A stretch of 64,000 bases of DNA from Methanobrevibacter_A acididurans (GTDB taxonomy: Archaea; Methanobacteriota; Methanobacteria; Methanobacteriales; Methanobacteriaceae): contig NZ_CP166991.1 in the NCBI RefSeq assembly GCF_046197875.1, positions 434,001-498,000 on the forward strand, given 5' to 3'. Below, in pieces: positions 9,622-18,182 of the stretch (position 1 is its first letter; each line of letters begins with the position of its first letter). The notes beneath the pieces are model-generated. The model was given only the letters and a program-made list of their open reading frames with translations, had not been told where the DNA came from and ran no database searches. The position numbers and the translations under genes are program-made.

Positions 9622-10380
9622 TTAGAATTCACCTTTTAAACTTTGATATTTTAATGCATCATCTATTTTGATTTTATCTTTATATAATGCTGAACCTATT
9701 ACAATACCCTTAACTCCAGTTTTAGATAATTTTTCAACATCTTCTATTGTAGTTATTCCTCCAGAGTAAACAATTGGAATATTTACAGATTTCACTAATT
9801 CTAATATAGGGTCTATGTTAAATCCATTAAGTAAACCTTCTACATCAACATTTGTGAATAATATACTTCCAGCCCCATAATCTTCAAATTCTTTACTAAT
9901 TTCTGTAGCACTTTTATTAATCTCTTCTTGCCACCCTTTTATAACAACTTTAGAATTTTTACTATCTAAAGAAATCATTATCCTATCGGCACCATACTCT
10001 TCAGATAATTTTGTTATTGTTTCTGGATGTTTGATTCCCATAGTACCAATAATTAATCTTTCAATATCTAAATTAAGTAAATTTTCAGCATATTCAATAC
10101 TTCTTATGCCCCCACCTAATTGAATAGGAACATTAACCTCATTTAATATTTTTTTAATAGTTTCAATATTAGTTTCACCATTTAAAGTCCCATCTAAATC
10201 AATTACATGAACAGTATTAGCACCTTTATCTTCCCAATACTTTGCAACTCTCTCAGGATTATTAATCACTACTTGTTCAGTTCCAGGTTCGCCTTGAACT
10301 AATTGAACACATTTTCCACCTTTAATATCCACTGCAGGCATTATTAACATTTCATCTTTTTTAAACATATTAAAAACCAT
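9622..10380 (-). CDS. hisA: Phosphoribosylformimino-AICAR phosphate isomerase
   Basis: A 252-residue (beta/alpha)8 enzyme of histidine biosynthesis that isomerises ProFAR to PRFAR. The general acid/base aspartates appear as PAVDIKGGKCVQL near residue 18 and MISLDSKN near residue 135; phosphate-binding loops QLGGGIRS and VYSGGITT are in place. The start is uncertain: ATGs at 10380, 10368 and 10350 are in frame and none has a strong ribosome binding site; family alignment favours a start close to MLIMPAVD. It is followed immediately by ribL. Other his genes are not in the window. Confidence 0.95.
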   Translation of the reverse strand: MVFNMFKKDEMLIMPAVDIKGGKCVQLVQGEPGTEQVVINNPERVAKYWEDKGANTVHVIDLDGTLNGETNIETIKKILNEVNVPIQLGGGIRSIEYAENLLNLDIERLIIGTMGIKHPETITKLSEEYGADRIMISLDSKNSKVVIKGWQEEINKSATEISKEFEDYGAGSILFTNVDVEGLLNGFNIDPILELVKSVNIPIVYSGGITTIEDVEKLSKTGVKGIVIGSALYKDKIKIDDALKYQSLKGEF

Positions 10381-10500
10381 TTATTTAAGAAAATTTTGAT
10401 AAAAAAACTTTATTTTTAAATAATATATACTACTTTAATATTTAAAAAGTATGATATATATTTATAATTACAAAAAAAATTTGCAAAGGATTTAATAAAA

Positions 10501-11370
10501 ATGAAGAGAACAGCTTTAAAAATTGGTTATATAGGTACAAATTTTCATGGATTCCAAAGACAACCTAATCTTAGAACAATAGAAGAAGAACTTATTAATA
10601 CTTTGCAAAGATTAGAATATTTTGGTGATTTAAAAAAAGCAAGATTTCGTATTGCCGGCCGAACAGACAAAGGAGTTCATAGTTTAGGAAATGTTATTAG
10701 TTTTCAAAGTGAAAAAGAAGTGCTCGTAAATCAAATCAATACAAATCTTCCAGATGATATTCAAATATTAGGTAAAGCTCCAGTACGTTTTGGTTTTAAA
10801 CCTCGTTATGCTCAAATGAGACAATACCGATATATTTTATTTGATTCAGATTTAAATATGGATTTATTACATCAATGTGCAAATATTTTTAAAGGGACTC
10901 ATAATTTTATAAATTTTTCAAAAAGAGAACAAAAAACACCTATAAGAACCATAGAAGATATAAAGATTTCAACACCTCTTTTCAATGAAGATGTGAAATT
11001 TAAAAATAATAATTTAACTAGTTTAACTAATTCTTGTTCCCCTATATTTATTGATATATTTGGAGAAAGTTTTCTATGGAATATGGTACGTAAAATGATG
11101 AGAATCTTTGTTTTAGTAGGTAAAGAAAAATTATCACTAGATCAAGTTGAAAATTTATTAAATCCTAAAATCAATGAAGAAAAAGCATGTATTAAAGTTA
11201 TGAATGCAGATCAACTAATCTTAATGAATATTCAATATGATAATATAAATTTTATAAAAGATGATTATGCTATTGAAAGATTTAAAAGAATATTAATAAA
11301 AAATTTATTAAATTATCAACGTAACTATTCTTTAACTGAAAGTATAATTAATTCATTAAATGATATTTAA
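10501..11370 (+). CDS. truA: tRNA pseudouridine synthase TruA
   Basis: A 289-residue TruA-family enzyme, which makes pseudouridine at positions 38-40 of the tRNA anticodon arm. The catalytic aspartate lies in RIAGRTDKGVHS near residue 55, and the YRYILF and FLWNMVRKM segments are typical. An AAAGGAT ribosome binding site precedes the ATG at 10501. It is monocistronic and divergent from hisA across about 120 bp. Length is in the archaeal range. Confidence 0.95.
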   Translation: MKRTALKIGYIGTNFHGFQRQPNLRTIEEELINTLQRLEYFGDLKKARFRIAGRTDKGVHSLGNVISFQSEKEVLVNQINTNLPDDIQILGKAPVRFGFKPRYAQMRQYRYILFDSDLNMDLLHQCANIFKGTHNFINFSKREQKTPIRTIEDIKISTPLFNEDVKFKNNNLTSLTNSCSPIFIDIFGESFLWNMVRKMMRIFVLVGKEKLSLDQVENLLNPKINEEKACIKVMNADQLILMNIQYDNINFIKDDYAIERFKRILIKNLLNYQRNYSLTESIINSLNDI

Positions 11371-11425
11371 CAGATTCAGGCTTCTTTAAATTATTAAAAT
11401 AATTAATAATATTACTTTATTTGTA

Positions 11426-12556
11426 TTAAATATAATCGTTAATATAAACTAATGGATTTTTCCTAACTACTCCCACTAAATTTTTTAAATATGGAGTTTT
11501 ACTAAAAATTAACATGATAACATAGGGAATTATGAAAGCTATAAAGAAACATATCCAAGACATATAATAAAAATTACTTGGAGTAAAATATACTTTCATT
11601 ATTATTCCAATAATAAATTCATACATAAGAAATATTCCTATAGTTATTCTGGATAAATGCATTAAAAATTTATAATATGATTTGTTTCTATTTGGTTCTT
11701 TATAAATATTAGTTGCATTTTTTAAGAAAATGAATAAACCAGCGGATTGTAAAATCATATAAACACTATAACGGTTAAATATAGTTATATCGTTACCTGG
11801 ACTAATTGCAGGTGATAAAATTGGTAATAATATTGTCATCAATATAAATAAACCTAATCCAAAATTTTTATTGTTAAATATTTTCCATCTAGTATTCATT
11901 AAGTAGTAACCTAATATAACAAATCCAATTGGTCCCATAAAATAATTAATATATAATGCTAAGTCTATATTGAATGTACTTTTTAATAAACAAACTATTA
12001 ACCAAATAACTAAAAAATATTCTGCCTCTCTAAGAGGAGTATTTTGAACCCAAGATTTAAGTATAGGTAAGAAAAGGTAAACTCCAAAAATTAACCACAT
12101 ATAACTATATTGAGTTGAAAACCAAGATTGTGCAAAGAATACACTTTTAAAAAGATCATAAAAACCAAGAACAGTAAAAGATTTTATACCAAAAAAATTC
12201 ATTAGTTCTGGGTGGAATCCACATATTATTATTACAAGCAATGTAAGCAATATTGAAAAAAATATTAATGGAGTAGCCATACCCCAAAATCTATCTTCTA
12301 AAAATTCTCTTATTCTCCAATTTTCTTGCAAAAAACTACCCACTAACATTAAAAAAAGTGGAACTCCAAAATTAAATGCAGAATTTCCAATATCTGCAAG
12401 TAACCAATTAATATTTGCAAAATTATGCGGGGCTGTCATCACTGGGGGATATATACATACATGTGAAAAAATTAGAGATATTATTGCAATAGGAGGTAAA
12501 ATTTTAAAAAAATCGTTTGATAATATTGGTTCTTTTACTTTTTCCATTTGTGTCAA
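11426..12556 (-). CDS. Acyltransferase family 3 membrane protein
   Basis: A 376-residue integral membrane protein with about ten predicted hydrophobic segments, resembling the acyltransferase 3 family (O-acetylation of cell-surface sugars or lipids). The second loop has an SWFSTQYSYMWLIFGVYLFLP segment resembling the WFL...Y..Y region of this family. A catalytic histidine near the N-terminus, common in the family, may correspond to FSHVCIYPPVMTAPHN but is not certain. It converges on truA and is divergent from wecB, which suggests a surface-polysaccharide role. Substrate unknown. Confidence 0.75.
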   Translation of the reverse strand: MTQMEKVKEPILSNDFFKILPPIAIISLIFSHVCIYPPVMTAPHNFANINWLLADIGNSAFNFGVPLFLMLVGSFLQENWRIREFLEDRFWGMATPLIFFSILLTLLVIIICGFHPELMNFFGIKSFTVLGFYDLFKSVFFAQSWFSTQYSYMWLIFGVYLFLPILKSWVQNTPLREAEYFLVIWLIVCLLKSTFNIDLALYINYFMGPIGFVILGYYLMNTRWKIFNNKNFGLGLFILMTILLPILSPAISPGNDITIFNRYSVYMILQSAGLFIFLKNATNIYKEPNRNKSYYKFLMHLSRITIGIFLMYEFIIGIIMKVYFTPSNFYYMSWICFFIAFIIPYVIMLIFSKTPYLKNLVGVVRKNPLVYINDYI

Positions 12557-12876
12557 CTCATCTAAAATTAAAGTAGAGTGTAAAAAATTGAATTTTAATT
12601 TTTAGTTAATTTATTAAAAATAGTTATTATATAATTTTTTTATCAAACTTATTTATAACTTTTTGCTCTTTTTTAAAATTTTTGTCAAAAATTTAGGATG
12701 ATTTTAGTTTGAATCTTATGTTTAATTTTAACATAGTTTATTAATATTTTAAATTCATTAAAACTATTAAATTCATTATATTTAAATGATTTAAAATTAA
12801 AATTAATCAATAATTAATAAAAAATATTATAAAAAATTATAAATTAAAAATATTTTTCTTATATTGGAGATAATTT
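12557..12876. other. Divergent intergenic region, no gene seen
   Basis: A 320-bp AT-rich spacer between the divergent acyltransferase and wecB genes. A GGAGAT ribosome binding site for wecB lies at its right end. Otherwise I see no ORF, repeat or supported structure; promoters must lie here, but the AT richness prevents a specific call. Confidence 0.45.
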
Positions 12877-14202
12877 ATGAAGATATCTATTGTACTTGGA
12901 ACAAGACCTGAAATAATTAAAATGGCTTCTGTTATTGATGAAATAATAGATCGTGGCCATGAATTACTTTTAATTCATACAGGTCAACATTATGATAAAG
13001 AAATGTCTGAAACATTTTTTAAAGATTTAAAATTACCTTTACCTAATTATAATATTCATGTAGGGTCTGGATCTCATGGTAAACAAACAGGTAAAATGAT
13101 GGAAGGAATTGAAAATGTATTAATTAAAGAAAAACCTGATATTTTGCTTGTTCAAGGGGATACTAATGCAGTACTTGCAGGAGCATTAGTAGCGGTTAAA
13201 TTACATATACCTGTAGGTCATGTAGAAGCAGGTCTTAGATCATTTGATGAAACAATGCCTGAAGAAATTAATCGTAAAGCAGCGGATGTTTCATCTAAAT
13301 TATACTTTGTTCCTACTGAAGAATCTGCAATTAATTTAATTAGTGAAGATATTTCTCGTAAACGGGTAATCATAACAGGAAATACAGTAGTTGATGCATG
13401 TTATAGAAATTTACAAATTGCTGAGAATAGAGACATTTCTGAGTATGAAAAAGAATTAGCAGATTTAGATATTGATAATATGGATAATATTCTCACATTA
13501 ACAATGCATAGAGCAGAAAATGTTGATGTGAAACAACGATTGAATAGCATAATAGATGCATTAATTGAATTAAAAGATATGAATATAATTTTCCCAATCC
13601 ATCCTAGAACTCGAAAAACTCTTGAAAACTTCGGATTATTAGAAAAACTTAATAGTTATAATCATATTCATATTATAAAACCTGTTGGTTATTTAGATTT
13701 TCTTGTTCTATTATCTAAATCAACTTTGATTTTAACTGATTCTGGAGGATTACAAGAAGAAGCTATTACTTTAAATATTCCAGCATTAACCTTAAGATAT
13801 AATACTGAAAGACCTGAAACAGTATCTGCAGGAGGTAATATTCTTGTAGGTTCTGATAAAGATGTAATTCTAGATAATGCTTTTAAAATTTTAAATAATC
13901 CTGATTTTGCAAATAAAATGAAAAATGCTAAAAATCCTTATGGTGAAGGAAACACTGCTAATGAAATTTTAACTTGTATAGAAAAATTTTATAAAGATAA
14001 CAAATTAGCGTTGGTTTCACCTGATAAAGTTATGTCAACATTTAATAGGGAAATGAAATTAATCACTGAAGATATTACAGTTAAAGAATTTGAAGATAAA
14101 TATGATGCATTAATACAATTTGTTTATAGTGATAATGCAATTTTCCCAAATGATGATTTAAATATTAAAAATAAATTCATATTATATAAAATTTATAGTT
14201 AA
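12877..14202 (+). CDS. wecB: UDP-N-acetylglucosamine 2-epimerase (non-hydrolysing)
   Basis: A 441-residue WecB, converting UDP-GlcNAc to UDP-ManNAc for cell-surface polysaccharide or pseudomurein precursors. Family motifs include MKISIVLGTRPEIIKM, HTGQHYD, VEAGLRSFDETMPEE (residues 110-130), LTMHRAENVD and LTDSGGLQEEA. The catalytic core ends near residue 375 with YGEGNTANEIL. About 65 further residues form a C-terminal extension (from LALVSPDKVM to the end) absent from typical 360-380-residue enzymes. The ATG follows GGAGATAATTT. WecC (dehydrogenase) is not in the window. Confidence 0.94.
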   Translation: MKISIVLGTRPEIIKMASVIDEIIDRGHELLLIHTGQHYDKEMSETFFKDLKLPLPNYNIHVGSGSHGKQTGKMMEGIENVLIKEKPDILLVQGDTNAVLAGALVAVKLHIPVGHVEAGLRSFDETMPEEINRKAADVSSKLYFVPTEESAINLISEDISRKRVIITGNTVVDACYRNLQIAENRDISEYEKELADLDIDNMDNILTLTMHRAENVDVKQRLNSIIDALIELKDMNIIFPIHPRTRKTLENFGLLEKLNSYNHIHIIKPVGYLDFLVLLSKSTLILTDSGGLQEEAITLNIPALTLRYNTERPETVSAGGNILVGSDKDVILDNAFKILNNPDFANKMKNAKNPYGEGNTANEILTCIEKFYKDNKLALVSPDKVMSTFNREMKLITEDITVKEFEDKYDALIQFVYSDNAIFPNDDLNIKNKFILYKIYS

Positions 14203-14283
14203 ATAATTAATTATTTAACTCTATTATTTCTACCTATTTTTTTTAAGAATATAATAATATTATAATATTAAAGAGTAATTTTT

Positions 14284-15363
14284 ATGATGCGTGATTTAAG
14301 TAATTGTGATGAGAATTCAATTCTACTTTTTGAATATTTTACAGCTAATGGAATAAATGACATGTCAATTATATCTGAAGCTACTGGTATGATTAAAGAA
14401 TTAGCAGATGACTTAAAACATTTAGATATTTACCTTTTAGTTTCAAAAAAATTTAAAAATTTATTTGAAGATCTTGAAGTTCAAATAATATTTATTGACG
14501 AACCATTAATCCTTTGGTTAGAAAAAAATGCTTGTAAATTTAAAAAATCAATTTTTATAGCAGATGAAGGAGATGAACATTTATTTAATATAACAAAAAT
14601 TCTTGAAGATAACAATCTTAAATTGTATTGTTCTAATTCAGAAAGTATCCTTACTTGTACAAATAAATATTTAACTCATGAAATGTTAAAAAATCTTGTA
14701 AATCAACCATTAACTTATAAAATTAAAATTGATTCATTTTCTAATTTTAAAAATGAAATTTTAAGTATTTATAATGAATTCAATAAATATGAAGATACTA
14801 AATTAATTATTAAGCCTATTGATGGTGTAGATTGTGAAAAAGTATCTTTAATTTCAAAAAAAGAGGATCTAATCAATTTTAATAATATTTATCCTGAAGG
14901 GACAATTGTACTTATTCAAAAATATGTTGAAGGGTATTCTTGCAGTGTAAGTCTCTTAACTGATGGGAACCATGCAATTCCTTTAAGTTTAAATAAGCAG
15001 AATATTGTATTTGGTAAAAAAGATATTTCTTATTGTGGTGGGGAGCTTCCATTTAACCACCCATTGAAAAATCAAGCTTTTAAACTTGCAACTGAGGCGG
15101 TAGAAACTGTTAAAGGACTTAAAGGTTTTGTTGGTGTAGATTTGATTTTAGGGGAAGAAGTAACATTTTTAGAAATAAATTCACGATTCACAACACCTTA
15201 TGTTGGATTAAAAAAACTAGTAAATTTTAATATAGGAGAAACAATAATTAATTTATTAGATAATAAAATTAATATTCAAAAATTAAAAGAAAATATTATA
15301 TTAAATGGTAAAGTTAAATTTACTAAAGAAGAAAATGAATTAAAAATTGAAAAATTTAATTAA
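14284..15363 (+). CDS. mfnD: ATP-grasp ligase, probable tyramine-L-glutamate ligase MfnD
   Basis: A 359-residue ATP-grasp protein. MfnD joins glutamate to tyramine through its gamma-carboxyl in methanofuran biosynthesis. The ATP-grasp core is visible: KLIIKPIDGVDCEKV near residue 175, IQKYVEGYSCSVSLL near 215, and the magnesium-binding end GFVGVDLILGEEVTFLEINSRF near 280-300. The N-terminal region (LLFEYFTANGINDMS) matches the ATP-grasp proteins of this methanogen group. It lies 28 bp upstream of a probable mfnF, which strongly supports the assignment over other ATP-grasp ligases. Confidence 0.83.
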   Translation: MMRDLSNCDENSILLFEYFTANGINDMSIISEATGMIKELADDLKHLDIYLLVSKKFKNLFEDLEVQIIFIDEPLILWLEKNACKFKKSIFIADEGDEHLFNITKILEDNNLKLYCSNSESILTCTNKYLTHEMLKNLVNQPLTYKIKIDSFSNFKNEILSIYNEFNKYEDTKLIIKPIDGVDCEKVSLISKKEDLINFNNIYPEGTIVLIQKYVEGYSCSVSLLTDGNHAIPLSLNKQNIVFGKKDISYCGGELPFNHPLKNQAFKLATEAVETVKGLKGFVGVDLILGEEVTFLEINSRFTTPYVGLKKLVNFNIGETIINLLDNKINIQKLKENIILNGKVKFTKEENELKIEKFN

Positions 15364-15391
15364 TATTTTTATAATACGAGGATTATTATTT

Positions 15392-16414
15392 ATGAAAGTA
15401 GCAGGTTTTGATATTGGTGGAGCCAATACAGATTTAGCAATAATAGATTTTAAAGACAATGAAATTAAAGAAGTAAAGACAGATTTTGAATATCTTCCGA
15501 TGTGGCGAAAAAGCCAAGAGTTAGGTGAAACTCTTGTACGATTGATTGAAAATATTTGTCCTTTAGATGAAATTGATGCTGTGGGCATATCCATGACTGC
15601 TGAATTAGTTGATGCATATTCAACTAAAAAAGAGGGAGTTTTGGATATTATTAATAAATCAGAAAAAGAATTTAATGTTCCTGTAGGTATTGTTGGTATT
15701 GATGGGATGTTAAGTGCTTCTGATATTAAAAAACAACCAATTAAAGCTGCAGCTGCTAATTGGGTAGCTACTGCTGAAATTGCAGGTATTATGGAAGAAG
15801 ATTGTGTGTTTGTAGATACTGGAAGTACCACTACTGATATAATACCAGTTAAAAATGGTTCAGAATGTGCTAAGGGACGTTCTGATTTTGAAAGATTAGC
15901 AACTGGTGAATTAGTTTATACTGGAACACTTAGAACAAATTTATCCAGTTTCTTAGATAAAATCCCATTTGATGGTATGGACTATAGGGTGGCATCAGAG
16001 TTATTTGCAATTACTGCAGATGTTTATACAGTTTTAGATTTAATTTCTCCTGATGATTACGTATGTGATACTTGTGATGGTCAAGGTAAATCTAAAGAAG
16101 AAGCAATGAGAAGAATTTCTAGAGTCTTATGTGCAGATTTAGATATTTTATCTCCTGAAGATATTGTTGAAATCGCACAATACATTCACCAAGCACAAGT
16201 TGCACAAATTGCAAATGCTTTAGATGAGGTTGCTTCAAGAGAAAATTTAGATATTGTTATAACAACAGGTTTAGGTAAAGATATTCTATGTAATGAAGCG
16301 GCTTTAAGTTTAGATTTAAGAGTTAAACCTATGGATATGTTATTGTCCGATGAAGAATGTGTTGTTGCTCCAGCTATAGGAACTGCTATAATGATGGAAA
16401 AATTCATCAGTTAA
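15392..16414 (+). CDS. mfnF: Methanofuran biosynthesis condensing enzyme MfnF (hydantoinase/actin-like fold)
   Basis: A 340-residue protein of the hydantoinase A/oxoprolinase-like ATPase superfamily. MfnF couples gamma-glutamyltyramine with the phosphorylated aminomethylfuran to give the methanofuran core. The two phosphate loops are GFDIGGANTDLAIID near residue 5 and FVDTGSTTTDIIPV near residue 140. A CDTCDGQG pair near residue 230 could bind metal. I placed the start at ATG 15392, nine bases after GAGGA; the 15-residue upstream extension overlaps mfnD. Adjacency to mfnD fits a shared pathway. Confidence 0.86.
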   Translation: MKVAGFDIGGANTDLAIIDFKDNEIKEVKTDFEYLPMWRKSQELGETLVRLIENICPLDEIDAVGISMTAELVDAYSTKKEGVLDIINKSEKEFNVPVGIVGIDGMLSASDIKKQPIKAAAANWVATAEIAGIMEEDCVFVDTGSTTTDIIPVKNGSECAKGRSDFERLATGELVYTGTLRTNLSSFLDKIPFDGMDYRVASELFAITADVYTVLDLISPDDYVCDTCDGQGKSKEEAMRRISRVLCADLDILSPEDIVEIAQYIHQAQVAQIANALDEVASRENLDIVITTGLGKDILCNEAALSLDLRVKPMDMLLSDEECVVAPAIGTAIMMEKFIS

Positions 16415-16443
16415 AATTTATTTTTTTGAGCTAGTGATTTGAT

Positions 16444-17139
16444 ATGGGAAAAAAGAAAAAATCAAATCTTTTAAAATGGTTATTGATTTTAACAGTAATA
16501 ATATTAGTTGTTTTTTCTTTTATTAATAATTGTCAAACTACTACTGTAGGTTATAATGATTTAGGGCAAGTTGTGAAATATAACTATTCTCATTATTCAA
16601 ATCCTGATGTTAAAATTGCTGTTGTTTCTGGTATGCATTCACGTGAATCATTACATCAATGGGTTTTACCTGAAGTTTGTAAATTCGTAGCATTATTTAA
16701 TAATGTTGAAGTTGATAATTATAAAGTCACGGTTACTTCAAACCCTGAAGATTTTGATATTGGTCGAGCTAATGGGGAGTCTTTAGTTCATGATTATGTT
16801 GTTGATGATGTAGCTAATTCTGATTATGATTTAGTGATAATTGGCCATGATCACGAAGAAGGTTATGGTGATGGTTATTATATTGCAACACCTAGTATGG
16901 ATTCTTCTTCTGTTGATTTAGCTTCTGCAGTAATGGAAAAGTTGTCAGATTTTAATTATTATAAACGAAATTCCGATAATTCTGCAAAAAGTTCTAGTAT
17001 TACATCAGTTGATAATCCTATTGTAGCTACAGGTACTAATTTGTTTGTTTATGAAATACCTGAGGATGATTTTATATTATTTGCTTTTATTAATTCATAT
17101 AGGTTAATATCAGAATCTTATAATGTTTTATCTTCATAA
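16444..17139 (+). CDS. Membrane-anchored M14 metallopeptidase-like protein
   Basis: I do not recognise a named gene. The 231-residue protein has a lysine-rich N-terminus, one membrane segment (residues 10-27, LKWLLILTVIILVVFSFI), then an extracellular domain. SGMHSRESLHQWVLPE near residue 60 matches the HxxE zinc motif of M14 carboxypeptidase folds (GxHxRE). IIGHDHEEGYGDGYY near residue 138 could give the third ligand, and GTNLFVYEIPE near residue 200 resembles the segment with the catalytic glutamate. It is short for the family. It follows mfnF by 29 bp with GTGATTTGAT before the ATG. A role in processing cell-wall or extracellular peptides is inferred. Confidence 0.62.
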   Translation: MGKKKKSNLLKWLLILTVIILVVFSFINNCQTTTVGYNDLGQVVKYNYSHYSNPDVKIAVVSGMHSRESLHQWVLPEVCKFVALFNNVEVDNYKVTVTSNPEDFDIGRANGESLVHDYVVDDVANSDYDLVIIGHDHEEGYGDGYYIATPSMDSSSVDLASAVMEKLSDFNYYKRNSDNSAKSSSITSVDNPIVATGTNLFVYEIPEDDFILFAFINSYRLISESYNVLSS

Positions 17140-17179
17140 ACACTATTTATTTTTTAAAATTAGTTATTTCTTTATTTTT

Positions 17180-17272
17180 GGAGAGTAAATCTTAAAGTTA
17201 GTTAGGTCTTTAACTGTTTGTCCTTGTTAAAGCTTAAGAAGGGGGATGATTTAAAACTTTAAGATTCCCTCT
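17180..17272 (+). ncRNA. Candidate structured RNA with a three-way junction
   Basis: Between two convergent genes, positions 17188-17199 and 17255-17266 pair perfectly over 12 bp. An outer stem (17180-17185 with 17267-17272) has one mismatch and one G-U pair. Inside are two hairpins: 17200-17204 with 17211-17215, and 17221-17230 with 17234-17243 (one internal mismatch, three-base loop). A T-rich TATA-like tract lies at 17144-17158. The strand is uncertain and no known RNA family is recognised. AT bias makes single 12-bp stems likely by chance, so the call rests on the nested arrangement. Confidence 0.35.
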
Positions 17273-17518
17273 AGAAAAATAGACATTTTTTAAGTAATTT
17301 CTATTTTTCTAATTAAAAGTTTTTAATTAGTATTATTTAATATTTTCTATTTAATTTTATGGCTTGTTTTTTTATTTTTTATTTAATCTATTAAATATTC
17401 AATTATTATTCTTATAAATGAACATTGTTATTAGTTTAATCATTTATTTAATTAAGAACATGTTAAGTGGTTTTTAATCTAATATTTAAAAAAGTTTAAT
17501 TAAAAAAATGATTAATAT

Positions 17519-18085
17519 TCAATACCAAACATCTTTTATTCCAAGTAAATAAGCTATTGTATTAGAACTTAAATGTAAAATTAAAGTAATAAATCCTATG
17601 ATTAAAACGAAATTTACACTTAAAGGTACTAAGAATGATATTAAAAGAAGTGACATTATTACGAAGTCTAATTGATCAAGGAAAGGTGCAGGTTTCCCAC
17701 TAGCAATTCCTAAACGTCTTTTGATAAAACTTCCAGCAGCATCTCCTAACAATGCACCAAAAGCAAGAATAAATCCTAAAAATAGTCCATTAGGTATGCT
17801 TTGAAAAACATTTAGAGTTATTATTCCTCCACTTATTTGGGTTAAATTAATACTTAAAAAACCCTGAATACCTCCAACTAAAGTTCCTAAAATTGTCCCG
17901 GAAATAAATCCTTTCCAAGTTACCCCGTTACCTATAATTCTATAACCATCTGAAAGAGTTTTACCTTTATCCATAGGTGTTCCTCCACCAAAAGCAAGAC
18001 CACTAAGGTTAGAAACATAAGCAGGTAACATAAAATAAATTGCTATTGCACAACTAATTAAAAAATTAACTAAATTAATTACCAT
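17519..18085 (-). CDS. carS: CDP-archaeol synthase
   Basis: A 188-residue integral membrane enzyme that transfers CMP from CTP to digeranylgeranylglyceryl phosphate, the activation step before polar head groups are added to archaeal lipids. The cytosolic loop after the first helix has GGGTPMDKGKTL, and the region FGALLGDAAGSFIKRRLG near residue 125 is the CDP-alcohol-synthase metal-binding motif. Five membrane segments are visible. The ATG at 18085 follows GGAAAATCAATT. Length fits CarS. It converges on the M14-like gene across a 379-bp gap. Confidence 0.92.
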   Translation of the reverse strand: MVINLVNFLISCAIAIYFMLPAYVSNLSGLAFGGGTPMDKGKTLSDGYRIIGNGVTWKGFISGTILGTLVGGIQGFLSINLTQISGGIITLNVFQSIPNGLFLGFILAFGALLGDAAGSFIKRRLGIASGKPAPFLDQLDFVIMSLLLISFLVPLSVNFVLIIGFITLILHLSSNTIAYLLGIKDVWY

Positions 18086-18182
18086 AATTGATTTTCCATA
18101 ATAAAAATTATTTTTGTTATATTAAAATTATTCTCTACAAACTATTTAAATTAGATTGTAATATAAGTAAAACAAAATTTTT

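Noticed and set aside
17230..17290. Possible box C/D or H/ACA guide RNA, from GATGAT at 17246 and an AGA/ACA after the stem
   Set aside because: No D box (CTGA) follows the C-like box, and no pseudouridylation pocket or K-turn can be drawn convincingly.
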